DNA from: Oceanobacillus indicireducens
GTDB taxonomy: Bacteria; Bacillota; Bacilli; Bacillales; Amphibacillaceae
DNA: 64,000 bases
Assembly: GCF_014647195.1 (NCBI RefSeq)
Contig: NZ_BMOS01000010.1
Span: 69,708 to 133,707 of the forward strand
Reading direction: 5' to 3'
Under the pieces are notes generated by a model that did not search any database, was not told the origin of the DNA, and saw only the letters and a list, made by a program, of their open reading frames with translations. Positions 45,591-55,044 of the stretch are shown one piece after another (within the stretch, counting starts at the first letter, position 1; each line of letters begins with the position of its first letter). The translations under genes were made by a program, and so were the position numbers.

Positions 45591-45824
45591 TTACCAAAAT
45601 CCACCGTGACAGCGACCGCATCTGAAGCAATTGGCGCATCCAAAACAACGAGCGCAACCAAAGCACCGGAAGCCAAAGCATCCGCCAAAACCGAAACATC
45701 CACCAAAACCAAATCCAATTAGCTCTTGATTCATATCGTACTGATTTTGCTCCCAAGGTATTGCCTGAGTCGCTTGAAAGTCGTCAACATTCAACATTTG
45801 AATTTCATTATGAAAATTATTCAT
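45591..45824 (-). CDS. Heterocycloanthracin/sonorensin-like TOMM precursor peptide
   Basis: The 77-residue peptide has a leader of ~42 residues (NNFHNEIQMLNVDDFQATQA onward) and a core rich in Gly, Phe and Cys. The core begins near GFGFGGCFGFGGC, repeats CFGC and RCF units and ends CHGGFW. I count nine cysteines in the core and no Ser or Thr, so up to nine thiazoles could form. The pattern fits the heterocycloanthracin/sonorensin bacteriocin family of Bacillus. GGGGGAAAAG precedes the ATG. The three modification genes follow on the same strand. Confidence 0.9.
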   Translation of the reverse strand: MNNFHNEIQMLNVDDFQATQAIPWEQNQYDMNQELIGFGFGGCFGFGGCFGFRCFGCARCFGCANCFRCGRCHGGFW

Positions 45825-46040
45825 TTTTCTTTTCCCCCTAAATTTAAATTAAAAGTCAGGTCTCCATAACCGAAACGATAACTGCCATGTTAATCAAGTA
45901 AGAGGTGTTTTCCAGATAACAATTATTATTTTTCGAGTACTCATCAACAAATTATGTACAACAGATGGGTGTCGTTACTAATACAGGAGCCTATTTTACG
46001 GAACTGTTAAAATCAATACATTTTGTTAATCGCATAAAAT

Positions 46041-46071
46041 TAGGCCCCCAACCAAAGTGATTGAGAGCCTA
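46041..46071 (-). terminator. Terminator of the S9 peptidase gene
   Basis: On the minus strand TAGGCTCTCAA pairs with TTGGGGGCCTA (one mismatch) and ATTTTAT follows. It separates the peptidase transcript from the TOMM precursor. The 200 bp between here and the precursor start should hold the precursor promoter; no convincing -35/-10 pair was found. Confidence 0.65.
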
Positions 46072-46125
46072 GATAATCAAAAGTTAATATTTTGAGAACG
46101 AAGGTGTATGATGAGCGTCATTATA

Positions 46126-47907
46126 TTAATCACAGCCCATATATTTCTCAAGAAAAGCGGCTACGAGAGAGTAAACATAGATTTCATTCTCTGGTTTCAC
46201 TATTTTATGCCCCTCCCCTTCCATGCGATGATAGGTAACGGGATGTCCTCGTTGCTTCAGTTTAGAGACAATTTGCTCTGACTCTCTAATGGGAACACGT
46301 GGATCATTTGCACCATGGAAGACTAACAAAGGAGCAGTAATCTCGTCAGCATGATTCAGCGGATCAATCAAATCAAAAAAATCCCCATCCTCTTCAACCG
46401 TACCGTATTCAATTTCTCTAAGCCGCTTTCTCCATGGACTCGTAGTTTGGATAAATGTTCGCAGGCTCGACATGCCAACAATATCAATTGCAGCAGCCCA
46501 TAAATCCGGAAAATGACTAATCGCCGCAAGCGTTAAAAATCCACCATAACTGCCTCCGAGAAGAGCGATTTTACTCGTATCAATAGCTGGATCTTGTTTA
46601 AGCCAATCCACTAAGGAGACCACATCTTTAACCGCATCCAACCGTTTGCGTACATCATCGAGATGGGTATACGTTTTTCCATATCCTGTGCTTCCACGGA
46701 AATTAGGTGCTGTGACGGCGTAGCCCTGATTTAGTAAGAATTGTAAAAGGGGATTGAAGGACGCCCGGCTTTGACTTTCCGGTCCTCCATGAAGATAAAT
46801 AATAACTGGGCGTTTCTCAGCAGTTAACTTTGGTTTATAGTAAAAAAAAGGGATTTGAAGACCGTCAAATGAACGATAGGATAGTAGTCTTGGCTCCGTT
46901 AGCTTTCCTAAGAGAGGGTTGCTTGTATTGATTAACGGTTGAGCCTGAAGGGTTGAAAGGTGAAGTGACCATAGTTCAGAGGGATGCGCAGGTCCATTTA
47001 ATTTAAAAAGCAGCATTTGTCGTTGAGGTAAAAAGGTGAGATTGGTTATCACTCCCATAGGGTTTTCCCATGTAGAAAGTGTCCCTTTATTCAAATCAAA
47101 AAAATAACCTTTTGAGATTCCACCTTGATTTTCGGTAAAAGCAAACTGGTTGTTTTCCTTATTAAATGCCAACCCTTCAAAATCCCATTCCCCCTGTCGC
47201 AACGAAGTTATTTGCTTCGTAGGCAGATGAATGCGCATCAGTCCGTAGAATTCACTATCTTTGTTTGACAATAAATATAAATCTTCCCCGTCCTGACTAA
47301 AATGGATATCACGGTAACTTGTTTCATCTGAATGCTCTGTAATCCAGTCGATGTTTCCAGTTAAAAGAGATAAAATTCCTAAATCATGATCCAGCGGAGA
47401 GTTCGTTCTTCTGATTAATAGTGCATTTCCATTAGGAAACCATGCTACTACAGAAAATATACCGTCTTCAGCAAAGACTAGATGAGTTTCAAAAGTCTCG
47501 AGATTCTGGATATAAATATCTAAAAAGGCAGGATTCCGTCGATTACTGGACCAGGCAATCCATTTTCCATCAGGTGAGCTTCCCCCATACCGATGTACAT
47601 GTTCAGGCGATTTGGTAAGAGGGATGAGCGTCTTATTTTGCTTAAGGAGATATAATTGCTCCCTTTCATTCCCAGTAGGATCCATCCCGATAATTAAATC
47701 TGAAGTGCCCTTAACATATTTTACAAACGTAATACTTTCTGATATAAAAGATGGCTGCTCAGGTTCTCTCTGATCTAGATTCCACTTTTCTACTCGTACC
47801 GATCCGTTATATTCGACAATCACACTTATTTGATTATGATTTGGTTCATAATCATAATCACTAATCGTACGCTGGTGGACATAAAGGTCTGGAATCTTTT
47901 TAGTCAT
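46126..47907 (-). CDS. S9-family serine peptidase (prolyl oligopeptidase-like)
   Basis: The first ~340 residues form a beta-propeller (SPDGKWIAWSSNRRN and similar blade motifs). The C-terminal alpha/beta-hydrolase domain has the nucleophile GGSYGGFL, aspartate in FHGANDPRVP and histidine in MEGEGHKI. ATG 47907 is preferred over the frame start at 47919, because GGTGGGG stands six bases before it. It would cut small peptides in the cytoplasm. It lies directly upstream of the TOMM precursor but behind its own terminator. Confidence 0.9.
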   Translation of the reverse strand: MTKKIPDLYVHQRTISDYDYEPNHNQISVIVEYNGSVRVEKWNLDQREPEQPSFISESITFVKYVKGTSDLIIGMDPTGNEREQLYLLKQNKTLIPLTKSPEHVHRYGGSSPDGKWIAWSSNRRNPAFLDIYIQNLETFETHLVFAEDGIFSVVAWFPNGNALLIRRTNSPLDHDLGILSLLTGNIDWITEHSDETSYRDIHFSQDGEDLYLLSNKDSEFYGLMRIHLPTKQITSLRQGEWDFEGLAFNKENNQFAFTENQGGISKGYFFDLNKGTLSTWENPMGVITNLTFLPQRQMLLFKLNGPAHPSELWSLHLSTLQAQPLINTSNPLLGKLTEPRLLSYRSFDGLQIPFFYYKPKLTAEKRPVIIYLHGGPESQSRASFNPLLQFLLNQGYAVTAPNFRGSTGYGKTYTHLDDVRKRLDAVKDVVSLVDWLKQDPAIDTSKIALLGGSYGGFLTLAAISHFPDLWAAAIDIVGMSSLRTFIQTTSPWRKRLREIEYGTVEEDGDFFDLIDPLNHADEITAPLLVFHGANDPRVPIRESEQIVSKLKQRGHPVTYHRMEGEGHKIVKPENEIYVYSLVAAFLEKYMGCD

Positions 47908-47919
47908 TTCTTTCCCCAC

Positions 47920-48192
47920 CCATTCTCTAGTTTATGAATGAAAACAATATGGAGTTTTCTTAAAATGCTCTTGATACAATAGTGACGTTCAGAACATTAT
48001 ATTTAAGAAGAGTGGGCAGTATGCATTGTCCCTCTTTAGTTACAACTGCGAGTTCAAATGACATGGCGAAATAATTGGTCGAGGAATTGAATTGAATGGA
48101 TCAGTTCAGCAAAAACCCTTTTTTTAAAATACCGAACCTATCTGTTTTATTAAGTGTGGCATGAGGTATCGAACCTTCAAATAATTGAAGGT
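47920..48192. other. Gene-free stretch
   Basis: No complete gene is seen. A short plus-strand frame from ATG at about 48096 (MDQFSKNPFFKIPNLS) could be the beginning of a broken RDD gene, the rest of which lies just beyond. CAGCAAAAACC at about 48107 recurs inverted near 48221. Confidence 0.35.
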
Positions 48193-48420
48193 TTACTGAA
48201 AAAAGTCATTGCTCAAATGAGGTTTTTGCTGTAATATTCCAATTGTTTTTCCATCCCAAAGAAGTGGAACAACAAGGAAAAGAATAAAAAAGCAAATCGA
48301 TTTATAAACAAATTCTGCAAATCCGTTTGTTAAAAAGAGTCCAGCTGCAAGAGACCAGCTAATCTTAATTAACAGATAGTCTATAATCACAGCCAATAAT
48401 TGCGACAATGGAGGTACCAA
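48193..48420 (-). pseudogene. N-terminal half of an RDD-family membrane protein, on the minus strand
   Basis: The 75-codon frame has LSQLLAVIIDYLLIKISWSL, a second hydrophobic helix and LLWDGKTIGI, as in the first half of RDD-domain proteins (the GKTIG box precedes the second half). It then ends after ~13 unrelated residues. The matching second half lies head to head on the plus strand. Confidence 0.5.
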
Positions 48421-48445
48421 AGAACTTTCTTTTATTTTTTCACCC

Positions 48446-48790
48446 TTGGCAATCAGGTTCTTTCGAGATGGAAACAGAACAAATATACTGCGTTTTAAAC
48501 TAATGAATATCGATGGAAGAGCACCTGCGTGGCAGTCCTTGCTGAAAAGATCCTTTGCGCTATATTTACCTTTAGCAACATCATGGATCCTAAATATATT
48601 TACTAGTATCGAGTTGGATATAAATTCAAACCTTTATCCTTATCACGTATGGACCACTGTGATTATATTTGCATTTCTCATCATGATCTGGGCCGTATTA
48701 TTTATCCATACGATGATCATCCTTATTAAAAGAGGGAAACGGAACTTTTACTTTGACTATGTAGCGGATTTAGTACCAAGGAAAAAATAA
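48446..48790 (+). pseudogene. C-terminal half of an RDD-family membrane protein
   Basis: The 114-codon frame begins FFRDGNRTNILRFKLMNIDG, the box that in RDD proteins precedes the last helices, then RAPAWQSLLKRSFALYLP and two hydrophobic helices. It has no first half in the correct orientation. Either it is a short RDD protein or the distal part of a rearranged gene. A terminator follows at 48806. Confidence 0.5.
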
Positions 48791-48805
48791 ATCTAATCCA
48801 AAACT

Positions 48806-48840
48806 GCAAACCCCACCCCGGGATTTGCTGTTATTTTTTT
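48806..48840 (+). terminator. Terminator after the RDD fragment
   Basis: GCAAACCCC pairs with GGGATTTGC (one A-C mismatch) and TGTTATTTTTTT follows. Confidence 0.75.
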
Positions 48841-48846
48841 AGAGAT

Positions 48847-48960
48847 TATTAAAAAGTCCAGTGAAAATGACACTTCGCATATCTAAGTTGGCTAAGGCTG
48901 TTTTTAGTCGGCCTTCCTCTCATTCATTTCTTGCGCGTCGGAAGTTCGTGGCGGTGCGCA
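48847..48960. repeat. Partial copy of structured repeat family 2
   Basis: The left end ATTAAAAAGTCCAGTGAAAATG matches the end of the 51571 copy (TTCAAAAAGTCCGGTAAAAATG). GGCTAAGGCTGTTTTTAGTC is a short hairpin. The right end, at about the stop codon of the next gene, does not match, so the copy is incomplete. Confidence 0.55.
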
Positions 48961-48964
48961 CCAT

Positions 48965-49387
48965 TTATTCTTGCGCTTTTCTAAACAGCTCCTCCACTTC
49001 GGAAAACTTTTCCTCATAGGTTTCTTGATTAATATCATACAAATCAAAGTAGATATCCCCTTGTTCATCTGAAATATCTAAATAGCTTTTCCTAAATTCC
49101 TTGCTAAAATCAAGATAAATATGTTGTTCTAATATTCCTTCTTCATGAAGATATTTTAATGTATATTTTAAATTCTCACTTTGTCTGTACGTTTTTTCTT
49201 TTTGAAAACTTATAATTGGGTATTTTTCAGAAAGTTTATCGAAAGCATCAAGAATTGCAGTTTCAAATTGTTGGCTCAGATTGTCTGAGATAAGCTTTTT
49301 TCCACCTTTTTGAATACCAGAATAAATAAAGTTAGTTAGTAAATTTTGTATCATAGGATTCGTCATTAATTCTAACACTTTAATCAC
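48965..49387 (-). CDS. Hypothetical protein, perhaps truncated
   Basis: The 140-residue soluble protein starts MIKVLELMTNPMIQNLLTNF and is predicted mainly helical, with charged stretches (FQKEKTYRQSENLKYTLKYL). I know no family. Its C-terminus ends within 5 bp of a partial structured repeat, so a longer original gene may have been cut there. A ribosome-binding site (AGAG) is weak. Confidence 0.45.
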   Translation of the reverse strand: MIKVLELMTNPMIQNLLTNFIYSGIQKGGKKLISDNLSQQFETAILDAFDKLSEKYPIISFQKEKTYRQSENLKYTLKYLHEEGILEQHIYLDFSKEFRKSYLDISDEQGDIYFDLYDINQETYEEKFSEVEELFRKAQE

Positions 49388-49631
49388 ACTCTCTTATATT
49401 AATATTTAATGACATTTTATCTTACATTCTTTAAATAATAATCTCAAATTTTTCCCTTACTCGCTTTTGCAATCATCTATTATTATTCAATTATCCATTA
49501 GCAGGATATATATGGGTTAGTGTTCTAAATCTTTGTAATGGTGCAGCATTCTCAAGTAGTGCATATTGAAGCTCATTACGTAGAGAGAAAAGAAGATTAA
49601 TTAAAATAGAATGACTTTATGCATAGATTGA
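49388..49631. other. Gene-free stretch
   Basis: About 240 bp of AT-rich sequence in which I see no gene, hairpin or promoter that I would defend. Confidence 0.5.
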
Positions 49632-49781
49632 CAAGAGTATAAAATTCCTCATTCACTAAGACATACGTATGCCTCTTTTCTTGACATGGCCACAATTGAC
49701 TTGGAAGAAACTATGGATAGATTTGGTCATACTCCAGAAAGTAACAACAAGAAATATTTATCTCGCGTTACAAAGCAATAG
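49632..49781 (+). pseudogene. C-terminal fragment of a phage-type integrase
   Basis: The frame reads IPHSLRHTYASFLDMATIDL, then DRFGHTPESNNKKYLSRVTK and a stop. HxLRHTYAS and FGHTPESNNKKY are the second Arg and tyrosine motifs of tyrosine recombinases. The N-terminal three quarters are absent, so a mobile element once ended here. Confidence 0.8.
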
Positions 49782-49788
49782 AAAAAAG

Positions 49789-49825
49789 AGGCTTCTCAAA
49801 AGTTTGATCAACTTATGAGAAGCCT
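49789..49825 (-). terminator. groESL terminator
   Basis: On the minus strand AGGCTTCTCA pairs with TGAGAAGCCT and CTTTTTTC follows, 80 bp after the groEL stop. Confidence 0.85.
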
Positions 49826-49905
49826 ACTACTTTAATGTATCGAATGTTAGCCAATCATTCTCATTTAACTCAAAAACCCTTATATATCAAGATGTTAGAC
49901 GGCTA

Positions 49906-51552
<1,647 letters not shown>

Positions 51553-51570
51553 CTAAATTCTATTATTAAA

Positions 51571-51718
51571 GGTTGTTCAAAAAGTCCGGTAAAAATGACA
51601 CTTTGAGAAAAAGAGGTTCTACTAAAACCGTCCACGTCCCGTGCTAGTGTCGGTGTTGCAAAACGAATCGCATACTTAGCCGACCTCGGTCCTTTTATCC
51701 TCCTTTTTGAACACTCTA
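51571..51718. repeat. Structured repeat family 2, between groES and groEL
   Basis: The copy is inverted relative to that at 11201-11454. It shares GTTCAAAAAGT at one end, CTTTTTGAACA at the other, GGTTCTACTAAAACCGTCCACG and CTTAGCCGACCTCGGTC. It is shorter, lacking the middle block of the other. It separates groES from groEL within the operon. Confidence 0.75.
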
Positions 51719-51759
51719 TTGATATATGTTTTAAGTTTCTTAAGTATAAGTTAATTGAG

Positions 51760-52044
<285 letters not shown>

Positions 52045-52083
52045 CTAGAACTCCTCCTTGATTCTAAAGTTTTTATATTTTTG

Positions 52084-52110
52084 TTAGCACTCACTTCGCT
52101 CGAGTGCTAA
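52084..52110 (-). promoter_or_regulatory. CIRCE operator (HrcA binding site)
   Basis: The 9-9-9 inverted repeat TTAGCACTC-N9-GAGTGCTAA is perfect and lies 40 bp before groES. HrcA represses groESL there until heat stress. Confidence 0.97.
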
Positions 52111-52348
52111 CTCCAATTATTATAATAAGTAATAAGTCAAAAAAATGCAAGCGATGTATGTTTAATTTTTGTGATTTTCTATTTTTAACTGGAAAAGGAG
52201 CTGGAAATAGATATTAATAAGGATTTGAACATATAATTGGGTAAAGATAAGAATGTAATGGGACAAATGCTCTGACCCCATGTCCCGATTTATGTTAAAA
52301 TACATTTGTGTGATTTTATCACGGATTATATAGAAGGAGTCGTTGGGT

Positions 52349-53065
52349 TTGCCGAAAAGATATTGGTATGTGATTTTGACGTATTTGGTTATGCAGTTTT
52401 CTGCCCTTCCGGTAGCGTTGTATATGGAATTGTATTTCCCTGAAAGTTATTCACAAAATATGATATATTGGTCGATTTTTAGTTTTACTGCTGGACTGCT
52501 CGTTACGTTATGGCTAATGAGGCCAGACATGAAAATGCCAGCACACCGGGATGCTTCCCCTGTTTCTTCCGTTATCCTTTGGTCTATATTTGGGGTGTTT
52601 CTAGCCTTCTTTGCTCAAACAATTGCCGCTATGATTGAAATCTATATTTTCGGCATCCCGGCAGGATCGGAGAACACAATGGGGATTATGGAATATGCCC
52701 GGGCAAATATGCTCTTCATTTTGATTCCAGCAATTATTGCGCCAATCCTTGAAGAGATCATTTTTAGAAAGATTATTTTCGGTAGTCTCTATAAGCGCAT
52801 GAACTTCTTTTTCGCCGCTATACTATCAGCGCTCGTCTTTGCTGCTTTTCATGTAGACTTTTCCCATCTTCTTATGTATACAGCAATGGGACTCGTATTT
52901 GCTTTCCTTTATGTAAAAACAAAACGGATTATCGTTCCGATTATCGTCCATGCAGGGATGAACTCTTACGTTGTTTATAAGCAGTATAACTTAACACCAG
53001 AAGAAATCCAAAAAATGATTGATCAGCTTGAACAGTTGCAGACAATTTTGTTGAGCTGGGTATGA
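52349..53065 (+). CDS. CPBP-family intramembrane metalloprotease
   Basis: The protein of ~238 residues has six to eight hydrophobic segments and the CPBP motifs: EEIIFRKIIFGSLYKR (EExxxR, ~130), FAAFHVDFSHLL (FxxxH) and HAGMNSYV (HxxxN). Family members cut signal or prenylated peptides in the membrane. The TTG at 52349 is preferred over the one at 52343, since AAGGAG lies nine bases before it. A terminator follows directly. Confidence 0.9.
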   Translation: MPKRYWYVILTYLVMQFSALPVALYMELYFPESYSQNMIYWSIFSFTAGLLVTLWLMRPDMKMPAHRDASPVSSVILWSIFGVFLAFFAQTIAAMIEIYIFGIPAGSENTMGIMEYARANMLFILIPAIIAPILEEIIFRKIIFGSLYKRMNFFFAAILSALVFAAFHVDFSHLLMYTAMGLVFAFLYVKTKRIIVPIIVHAGMNSYVVYKQYNLTPEEIQKMIDQLEQLQTILLSWV

Positions 53066-53068
53066 AAA

Positions 53069-53112
53069 AAAGCGGGATCCTGACGGACTATTCAAACGTC
53101 ATCTCCCGCTTT
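53069..53112. terminator. Bidirectional terminator between CPBP gene and lipoprotein gene
   Basis: AAAGCGGGA pairs with TCCCGCTTT; an inner GACGGACT/AACGTC part and T-runs on both strands are present. Confidence 0.85.
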
Positions 53113-53116
53113 TTTA

Positions 53117-54085
53117 TTATATTTCATTTAACATCGTAATGATTTCATCCGTATCTTCAATCGTTTCTTCCATTACCGTATAGCGTACAAGATATAAGTC
53201 CTCATCTTTAACGAAAATGCGGCCGATTTCTTCTTGATTTGGTTCTTTTGCATCCCCATCTACACGGAATTGGTACATGACTTCACTTTCCGTTGCATAG
53301 AGACGTTCAAAATCAAATTCTCCTGTTGTCATATCTTGTAAGCTTAGCTCCAGCACATCAATGAAATTCGCAAGCCCGCTTCGTTCATTACCATCTTCAT
53401 AATAATCATAGGTGATGATTGCACTGTAATTCCCTAAGGTTTCCGCAACCGGAATGTATTCAGCGGTTGCTTCCCCTTCCGCTTCATCATAACCGGCAAG
53501 CATCCATTCTTCCTCATCAAAAGGAGTAGGAAGACTAGAAATTACTTCCACATAATCTCCAGTCATCTCAACCTCTTCTCTTTCCTCAGGCAGTGGATTG
53601 ACTTCGAAGATTTCCGACTCATAAATTTTCCATTTACCGTCGTCTGGACGAAGAATATGTTCTCCTCTTGTTTCGTTGTTCTCGAAGTCGCCTGAATCTT
53701 TTTCAATCGTACGTTGTGTATAGTGGACGACAGCTTCATCCTCAGATTGTTCTTTCATCTCAAGATCTGCCAACTCGATATCCAATGAATACTCAAAGAA
53801 CTCAGTGATCGTCTCCTTTGTTGATTCATAAGCAGGAGATTCCCCGTGAATTGTCTCCATATAACCGTCCAAGTCCTTTGCCATCAACGCTTCAACATTA
53901 TCCTCAAGGACAGCAAAAAATACATCCTCCCCTGCTTCAACCTCTTGCTCTGATTCCGTTTCTTTCTCCTCTGTATTATTCGAGCAAGCTGCTAAAAACA
54001 GACAGGAGAGTAAAAGCAATACTCCTGTCCATATTTTACGATTCAACACGTTTTCCCACGCCCCTACTATTTTCTCCCGTTTCAC
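53117..54085 (-). CDS. Lipoprotein with an NTF2-like domain
   Basis: The 322-residue frame includes a signal peptide ending LFLAAC. The true start may be the GTG or TTG at residues 14-15, since signal peptides rarely have the extra N-terminal MKREKIVGAWEN. After an acidic linker (residues 37-50) comes an NTF2/SnoaL-like domain (FFAVLEDNVEALMAKDLDGY, VVHYTQRTIEKDSGDF, KWKIYESEI), then a second domain of ~140 residues. Function is unknown; it would be on the outer face of the membrane. Confidence 0.7.
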   Translation of the reverse strand: MKREKIVGAWENVLNRKIWTGVLLLLSCLFLAACSNNTEEKETESEQEVEAGEDVFFAVLEDNVEALMAKDLDGYMETIHGESPAYESTKETITEFFEYSLDIELADLEMKEQSEDEAVVHYTQRTIEKDSGDFENNETRGEHILRPDDGKWKIYESEIFEVNPLPEEREEVEMTGDYVEVISSLPTPFDEEEWMLAGYDEAEGEATAEYIPVAETLGNYSAIITYDYYEDGNERSGLANFIDVLELSLQDMTTGEFDFERLYATESEVMYQFRVDGDAKEPNQEEIGRIFVKDEDLYLVRYTVMEETIEDTDEIITMLNEI

Positions 54086-54100
54086 TATCTTTCTTGTTTC

Positions 54101-54255
54101 TTTATCACGTATTAACGGTCTGTAATACCCCCACCTCTAAACATGAGGGAAGCCCAATATGTAAAGGGGATAAACAGTCCGTAAATACCTGATTCTGTTC
54201 AACTAACATTCAGTGGGAGGTAAGGAATTCCCCACTGAATAAAGTTTCACTTTAT
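54101..54255 (+). repeat. bcr1-like element, copy G
   Basis: A full-length copy with TTTAT at both ends: TTTATCACGTATTAACGGTC ... AAAGTTTCACTTTAT. The hairpin CATTCAGTGGG/CCCACTGAAT is intact. It ends eight bases before the rex stop codon. Confidence 0.92.
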
Positions 54256-54262
54256 GTGTGCT

Positions 54263-54898
54263 CTATTTTGATTGCAATGGATAATGCTTCAAAAAGTAAA
54301 CAAGTGCCTGTAGTTCAACCGCTAAATCGATATGATGAACGCGCACATCTTCCGGTACTGTAATACGAACAGGTGTGAAGTTCAAGATTCCTTCAATCCC
54401 TGCTTTAACTAATTTTTCTGTAATAACATCAGCTTCCGATACAGGTACAGTGAGGATCGCGACAGAGATTCCCTCAATTCTCTCCATCATTTCATCTATC
54501 CCGTAAACTGGAACACCCCCGACAATTTGACCGATTTTCTCTTCATCACTATCGAAGGCCATTTTGATTTGGATATTATTATTTTTCGTAAAGTTATAAT
54601 TTAAAAAGGCGGTACCTAGATTACCGACACCGATTAAAGCAACCTCTGTCGTTTCATGTTGGTCGAGTGTACTGCGGAAAAATCCGAGCAAGTATTCGAC
54701 ATTATAGCCGTAACCTTTCTTTCCTAAAGCGCCGAAGTATGAAAAGTCACGACGGATTGTAGCGGAGTCAACTTTGATTGCTTCTGATAGTTCCTTTGAA
54801 GAAACCCGTTTTTTCCCTTGTCGATTCAGATTATTTAAATAGCGATAATATAACGGAAGCCGCTTTGCTGTTGCTTGTGGTATTTTGTTTTGTCTCAT
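54263..54898 (-). CDS. rex: Redox-sensing transcriptional repressor Rex
   Basis: The 211-residue protein has a winged-helix N-terminus ([38 protein letters not shown]) and a Rossmann domain with [15 protein letters not shown] near residue 88. Rex senses the NADH/NAD ratio and represses fermentation and respiration genes when NADH is low. It lies divergent to the ABC-F gene, as in other Bacillaceae. Confidence 0.96.
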   Translation of the reverse strand: MRQNKIPQATAKRLPLYYRYLNNLNRQGKKRVSSKELSEAIKVDSATIRRDFSYFGALGKKGYGYNVEYLLGFFRSTLDQHETTEVALIGVGNLGTAFLNYNFTKNNNIQIKMAFDSDEEKIGQIVGGVPVYGIDEMMERIEGISVAILTVPVSEADVITEKLVKAGIEGILNFTPVRITVPEDVRVHHIDLAVELQALVYFLKHYPLQSK

Positions 54899-55044
54899 AT
54901 CTGTTCCTCATTTCATTAATAACGATAATAATAGTTATACTTATGTCTATTCTACCAGAAAACGAGCGAAATGTCGTGATTATTTTCACATATAATTTCC
55001 TTCTTCTGCTTTTTGCGTTACAATACATATAATGGGGTGAATGT

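Noticed and set aside
45484..45756. Trp/Leu-rich minus-strand frame overlapping the TOMM precursor
   Set aside because: It is a second reading frame of the Cys codons; the precursor frame has the start site and the known family pattern.
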